NCBI GenBank assembly: GCA_937919125.1
Contig: CALFOB010000159.1
Span: 1 to 9,447 of the forward strand
Direction: 5' to 3'
DNA length: 9,447 nt
Source of the DNA: an uncultured Micrococcales bacterium
GTDB lineage: Bacteria > Actinomycetota > Actinomycetes > Actinomycetales > Microbacteriaceae
The notes under the pieces were generated by a model. The model had not been told where the DNA came from and did not search any database. It worked only from the letters and a program-made list of their open reading frames with translations. This document shows positions 5,976 to 9,447 of this stretch, piece after piece. Within the stretch, counting starts at the first letter, position 1. Each line of letters starts with the position of its first letter. Both the position numbers and the translations under genes were made by a program.

Positions 5976-6751
5976 GTAAGTTAGAAAACCCAGCTGAGCT
6001 TGGTCCAATGATTTTGAATGTCAAGAAGGTTCGTAAGAACTTTGAAGACAAAGAAGTACTAAAAGGTATTGACCTTGAAGTTTATAGAGGTCAGATTGTT
6101 GCTCTAATTGGTTCTTCTGGTTCTGGTAAGTCAACTCTCTTGAGATCAGTAAACCTACTAGAAGAAATCAGTGATGGTCAGATTCTTCTAAATGACGTTG
6201 ACATCTCTGATCCTCGAGTTAACCAAGACGAGGTGAGAAGACAGATTGGTTTGGTGTTCCAGGCCTTTAACCTCTTTGCTCACCTATCTATTCTTGAAAA
6301 CATCACACTTGCTCTTAGACATGTTCAAGGCATGCCTGCAGCAGAGGCTAAGACAAGAGCACTTGGTCTACTAGAACGTATTGGTCTGGCTGAAAAGGCT
6401 AATGACTATCCAGACAAACTGTCTGGCGGTCAGCAACAAAGAACAGCCATTATTAGAGCTGTTGCTCTAAACCCAACATTGCTTCTTCTTGATGAGGTAA
6501 CAAGTGCTCTGGACCCTGAACTTGTTGGGGAAGTACTTGAGCTAATTAGAGATCTAAAGGCTTCAGGCACTTCAATTCTTATGGCTACCCACGAGCTCTC
6601 TTTTGCTAGGGATGTGGCGGACTGGGTTGTCTTCCTGGATGGTGGAGTAATCATTGAAGAAGGCCCTGCCAAGGACTTCTTTGAGAACCCTCAAATGCCT
6701 AGAACAAAGGAGTTTCTCCAGAGACTTCGCTCAAGAGCAGGCGAGAAGTAG
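5972..6751 (+). CDS. Amino acid ABC importer ATPase
   Basis: This is the cytoplasmic ATP-hydrolysing subunit of the importer, 259 residues, of the GlnQ/HisP type. All nucleotide-binding motifs are intact: Walker A GSSGSGKST (47–55), the Q-loop glutamine Q97 in VFQAFNLF, signature LSGGQ (150–154) followed by QQR, Walker B ending D174 with catalytic E175 (LLLLDEVTSALDPE), and the H-loop histidine H207 in MATHE. There is no added C-terminal regulatory domain such as the ACT-like one in MetN, which argues against a methionine importer of the MetNIQ class despite the cbs/metB neighbours. The ATGA overlap with the permease stop indicates coupled translation. Substrate is set by the binding protein, so the amino acid remains unassigned. 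Confidence 0.93.
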   Translation: MSKLENPAELGPMILNVKKVRKNFEDKEVLKGIDLEVYRGQIVALIGSSGSGKSTLLRSVNLLEEISDGQILLNDVDISDPRVNQDEVRRQIGLVFQAFNLFAHLSILENITLALRHVQGMPAAEAKTRALGLLERIGLAEKANDYPDKLSGGQQQRTAIIRAVALNPTLLLLDEVTSALDPELVGEVLELIRDLKASGTSILMATHELSFARDVADWVVFLDGGVIIEEGPAKDFFENPQMPRTKEFLQRLRSRAGEK

Positions 6752-6762
6752 TCGCTTAGGTA

Positions 6763-6793
6763 GGCTTAAGAAAGCCAGCAACGACGTTGGCTT
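6763..6793 (+). promoter_or_regulatory. Overlapping alternative hairpins before dehydrogenase gene
   Basis: Two stems share one arm. GGCTT (6763–6767) pairs with AAGCC (6772–6776) around AAGA. Alternatively AAGCCAGC (6772–6779) pairs with GTTGGCTT (6786–6793) around AACGAC, with one G·T pair. They cannot form together. No T-run follows, so this is not a standard intrinsic terminator. It could be a transcript-processing or attenuation structure between importer and dehydrogenase. Function is speculative; the inverted repeats are directly visible. Confidence 0.4.
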
Positions 6794-6820
6794 ATAGAGA
6801 CTATTTAGGTTGTGAAACAA

Positions 6821-8107
6821 ATGCGTATTTTGCTTGTAGGAGCTGGTGGCGTTGGAGACGCTATTGCCAAGATTGCAGCAACAAGAAACTTCTTTGAAGA
6901 AATGGTCGTTAGCGACTACGACCAATCAAGAGCAGATAGAACTATCGCTTGGATTCAAAACAAGTACGGCGATGAAGTTGCCTCAAAATTTAGTTCAGTA
7001 AAGATTGATGCATCAAACGCAGCATCAATGGCAGCACTAATCACAGAACTTAACATCACTCACGTGATAAACGCTGTTGAGCCTAAGTTTGTGCAGACAA
7101 TTTTCTCTGCTTGCTACACAGCAGGCGTTCACTATCTAGATATGGCTCTAAGCCTTAGCGAGAAGAACGAAGACGATCCATTCCACAAGACTGGAATCAA
7201 ACTAGGTGATTCACAGTACGATCTTCACGAGCAGTGGGAGAGAGCTGGCAAGCTTGCTCTAGTTGGTATTGGTGTTGAGCCAGGGCTCAGCAACATCTTT
7301 GCTAGATACGCCGCAGATCATCTATTCAGTGAGATTGATGAAGTGTCAGTCAAAGATGGTGGAAACCTAAGTGTTACTGATGATGAAGGAAATGAAATCT
7401 TTGCTCCTTCATTCTCAATCTGGACAACCATTGAAGAGTGTCTAAACCCACCAACACTTTATGAAAAGAAAAAGGGTTGGTTCACAACAGAGCCTTTCAG
7501 CGAGCCAGAGATCTTTGAGTTCCCTGAAGGCATTGGCGCTGTTGAGTGTGTGAACGTTGAGCACGAAGAAATAACCATGATCCCTAGAACCATGGATGTT
7601 GGCCGAGTTACCTTCAAGTTCGGACTAGGTTCAGACTTCATTGGAGTTCTAAAGACCCTACACATGTTAGGCCTTGATTCAACTGCCCCTGTTCGCGTTC
7701 GTTCAGCTCAGGGTCCAGTTGAAGTTGCTCCTAGAGACGTAGTTGTTTCAGTGCTTCCAGATCCAGCAACCATTGGTCCTCGTATGACAGGTAAGACCTG
7801 TGCGGGTGTCTTGGTTACAGGTAAGGGTAAAGATGGAATGCCTAGAGCAACCTATCTATATCACGTAGCTGATAACGCTGTGACGATGGCTGCTATTGAA
7901 GCTCAGGCTGTTGTGGCTCAGACTGCTTTCAACCCACTAATTGCTCTAGAACTTCTAGCAACTGGTGTTTGGGAAGGCGTTGGAGTTATGGGTCCTGAAG
8001 AGTTTGATGCCAAGCCATTCCTAGATCTGATGAACTCATCTACTGGTTATCAGGAGAAGTGGGTTTCACAGGAACGTCTACCAGCAAGCCCACTAAGACA
8101 CCCATAG
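6821..8107 (+). CDS. Saccharopine dehydrogenase-family oxidoreductase
   Basis: This NAD(P)-dependent protein has 428 residues from the ATG at 6821. The N-terminal Rossmann fold begins at once with MRILLVGAGGVGDAIA (G7-x-G9-x-x-G12), then an acidic strand end (VVSDYD). A saccharopine-dehydrogenase-like core follows with HYLDMALS, GIGVEPGLSN (from residue 149) and the conserved-looking stretch GWFTTEPFSEPEIFEFPEG followed by VNVEHEE. Family members act on lysine-derived or polyamine-like amino acids, either forming or oxidising C–N bonds. A GTG at 6812 is an alternative start, but AGG at 6807–6809 is too close to it and better placed for the ATG. It sits 69 bases after the importer ATPase and 5 bases before a GMC oxidoreductase. 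The reaction is unassigned; handling of the imported amino acid is inference. Confidence 0.8.
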   Translation: MRILLVGAGGVGDAIAKIAATRNFFEEMVVSDYDQSRADRTIAWIQNKYGDEVASKFSSVKIDASNAASMAALITELNITHVINAVEPKFVQTIFSACYTAGVHYLDMALSLSEKNEDDPFHKTGIKLGDSQYDLHEQWERAGKLALVGIGVEPGLSNIFARYAADHLFSEIDEVSVKDGGNLSVTDDEGNEIFAPSFSIWTTIEECLNPPTLYEKKKGWFTTEPFSEPEIFEFPEGIGAVECVNVEHEEITMIPRTMDVGRVTFKFGLGSDFIGVLKTLHMLGLDSTAPVRVRSAQGPVEVAPRDVVVSVLPDPATIGPRMTGKTCAGVLVTGKGKDGMPRATYLYHVADNAVTMAAIEAQAVVAQTAFNPLIALELLATGVWEGVGVMGPEEFDAKPFLDLMNSSTGYQEKWVSQERLPASPLRHP

Positions 8108-8112
8108 GTCAG

Positions 8113-9447
8113 ATGTCGATGTCAAAGCCAAGAGATAATCACTACGATGTCGTCATCGTGGGCTCTGGCTTTGGCGGCTCTATCTCTGCTCTTCGACTAA
8201 CCGAGAAGGGCTACAAGGTTCTGGTCATCGAAGCTGGTGCTCGTTTCAAGGACACCGACTTTGCTAAGACATCTTTTAACCTAAAGAAGTTCCTCTTCTT
8301 CCCAAGACTTGGTCTCAAAGGCATCCAGAGAATTGACCTACTTAGAAATGTAATGGTCATGTCTGGAGCTGGTGTTGGCGGAGGTTCTCTGGTTTATGCC
8401 AATACTTTATATCGCCCACCTACATCTTTTTTCAAGACTGGTTCTTGGGCGAAGATGTGTGACTGGGAGAAAGAACTAGCTCCTTACTATTCACAAGCAG
8501 AACGAATGCTTGGAGTGGAAGTAAACACCTATATGTCTCCAGCAGATATTGAACTAAAGAAGGCTGCCGATCAGATGGGTTATGGGGATTCATTCCAGAT
8601 GGCTCCGCTAGGTATTCACTTTGGTGAGCCAGGTCAAGAAGTCGCAGATCCATACTTCGGTGGAGTAGGACCTAACCGGACAGGTTGCATTAACTGTGGT
8701 GAGTGCATGACTGGATGCAGGCACAATGCAAAGAACACTCTGCCGAAGAATTATCTTGGAATTGCAGAAGGTATTGGCGCAACTGTTATTCACGAGACAA
8801 CTGTCACTGATTTTGAAGAAGTGAATGGCGAATGGCTTATCTCAACGCGTAAGAGTGGCGCGTGGTTTGGGGGCCGTCAGAAATTTACCGCGAAAGAGGT
8901 AATCGTTGCCGGTGGTACCTATAACACTCAAAAACTCCTGCATCGAATGCGAGACAAAGATAAGCTGCCAAAACTCTCACAGCAATTAGGGCATCTTTCT
9001 CGAACAAATAGCGAGGCACTTACAGGCGCACTTATGCCCGACACTTCAATCAATTATTCCGAAGGAGCTGCAATAACTTCGTCCTTTTATCCAGATGAAA
9101 ATACCCACGTAGAGCCTGTGCGATATGGCAAAGGCAGCAATGCAATGGGTCTTCTACAGACTATTGCAACTGACGGAACGAATTTGGCTGGACGACATAA
9201 ACAGTGGTGGGCAACAGTTCTGCGAAATCCACGGACTCTTCTTCGCATTCTCAATGTCCGTAAATGGAGCGAGCGCACAGTCATCGCACTCGTCATGCAG
9301 AACGTCGAGTCATCAATCTCGGTCCGTGGGAAGCGTTCAATCTTCGGTTGGCGCTTAACCTCTAAAAATAATAGTGAGAACCCAAATGCAACCTACATCC
9401 CTGCAGCAAATGAAGTGGTGCGACGTATTGCTAAAAATCGCGGCGGA
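8113..9447 (+). CDS. ChoD-like GMC-family FAD oxidoreductase (partial)
   Basis: The frame is open for exactly 445 codons to the right edge; full relatives have about 550–580 residues, so the C-terminal part, including the usual catalytic His/Asn region, is missing. The FAD-binding Rossmann motif is GSGFGG (17–22) with E40 ending strand 2 (VIEAG). SGAGVGGGSLVYANTL is the second FAD contact of GMC enzymes. A cysteine cluster C192-x2-C195-x2-C198-x3-C202 is followed by RHNAKNTLPKNYL. The segments HVEPVRYGKGSNAMGLLQT and WSERTVIALVMQNV match my memory of mycobacterial ChoD, an annotated cholesterol oxidase whose role in sterol catabolism is doubtful. The substrate here is unknown. AGG at 8106–8108 fits either ATG 8113 or in-frame ATG 8119. 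Codon use changes sharply from about 8610–8870 onward although the frame is intact. Confidence 0.88.
   Translation, partial: MSMSKPRDNHYDVVIVGSGFGGSISALRLTEKGYKVLVIEAGARFKDTDFAKTSFNLKKFLFFPRLGLKGIQRIDLLRNVMVMSGAGVGGGSLVYANTLYRPPTSFFKTGSWAKMCDWEKELAPYYSQAERMLGVEVNTYMSPADIELKKAADQMGYGDSFQMAPLGIHFGEPGQEVADPYFGGVGPNRTGCINCGECMTGCRHNAKNTLPKNYLGIAEGIGATVIHETTVTDFEEVNGEWLISTRKSGAWFGGRQKFTAKEVIVAGGTYNTQKLLHRMRDKDKLPKLSQQLGHLSRTNSEALTGALMPDTSINYSEGAAITSSFYPDENTHVEPVRYGKGSNAMGLLQTIATDGTNLAGRHKQWWATVLRNPRTLLRILNVRKWSERTVIALVMQNVESSISVRGKRSIFGWRLTSKNNSENPNATYIPAANEVVRRIAKNRGG

Noticed and set aside
5972..6751. ATPase as MetN of a methionine importer
   Set aside because: It lacks the C-terminal regulatory domain of MetN, and the binding protein belongs to the HisJ/GlnH type rather than the MetQ type.
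9087..9358. Open frames on both strands within the GMC gene
   Set aside because: Both lie in other frames of the well-supported oxidoreductase and encode low-complexity sequence without start signals.
8113..9447. Frameshift, fusion or pseudogene in the GMC oxidoreductase
   Set aside because: The codon-use break suggested it, but the frame is open for all 445 codons and conserved motifs appear in the expected order on both sides.
1..9447. CRISPR array, tRNA, insertion sequence or prophage
   Set aside because: No regularly spaced repeats, cloverleaf-like segment, transposase, integrase or phage gene was seen on reading both strands.

Overview
The window looks like a chromosomal segment of a low-GC actinobacterium (Actinomycetota), probably a streamlined planktonic member of the Microbacteriaceae or a relative. 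The reasons are a cbs–metB gene pair arranged as in mycobacteria, a ChoD-like GMC oxidoreductase whose motifs I recall from mycobacterial ChoD, short intergenic gaps, tightly coupled genes, and a moderate GC content (mid-40s % by eye) with AT-leaning codons. The genus is inference. I see no tRNA, rRNA, CRISPR array, insertion sequence or phage gene, and no gene-free gap longer than about 85 bases.

Left part (1–1050). A minus-strand pair, a PadR-family repressor and a membrane protein, overlaps by ATGA; the membrane gene runs off the left edge. Facing away on the plus strand is a small exported or membrane-anchored protein of unknown function. The 69-base gap between the divergent genes holds a near-perfect 22-bp palindrome, a good candidate PadR operator. 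The small gene ends at a clear intrinsic terminator (1015–1050).

Sulfur block (1069–4181). Cystathionine beta-synthase, a cystathionine gamma-synthase/gamma-lyase-family enzyme and a SAM-dependent methyltransferase follow in a row, apparently as one transcript. The first two interconvert homocysteine and cysteine through cystathionine. The methyltransferase substrate is unknown. The cbs start codon lies just 18 bases after the terminator's T-tract and has no usable Shine-Dalgarno site, so a leaderless transcript is possible.

Uptake block (4266–6751). A complete polar amino acid ABC importer follows: lipoprotein binding protein, permease and ATPase. It has its own strong ribosome binding site and probably its own promoter.

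Oxidoreductase block (6821–9447). A saccharopine-dehydrogenase-family protein is followed after 5 bases by a GMC oxidoreductase that runs off the right edge. Overlapping inverted repeats that could form alternative hairpins lie between the importer and this pair. A plausible but unproven reading is that an imported amino acid feeds the dehydrogenase.

The most striking compositional signal is a codon-use break inside the GMC gene near 8610–8870. Upstream, Lys is mostly AAG, Arg often AGA and Leu often CTA; downstream Lys is mostly AAA and AGA disappears, while the reading frame and family resemblance continue unbroken. No wholly new system is evident; the best candidates for novelty are the PadR/membrane/secreted-protein module and the importer–dehydrogenase–GMC neighbourhood.
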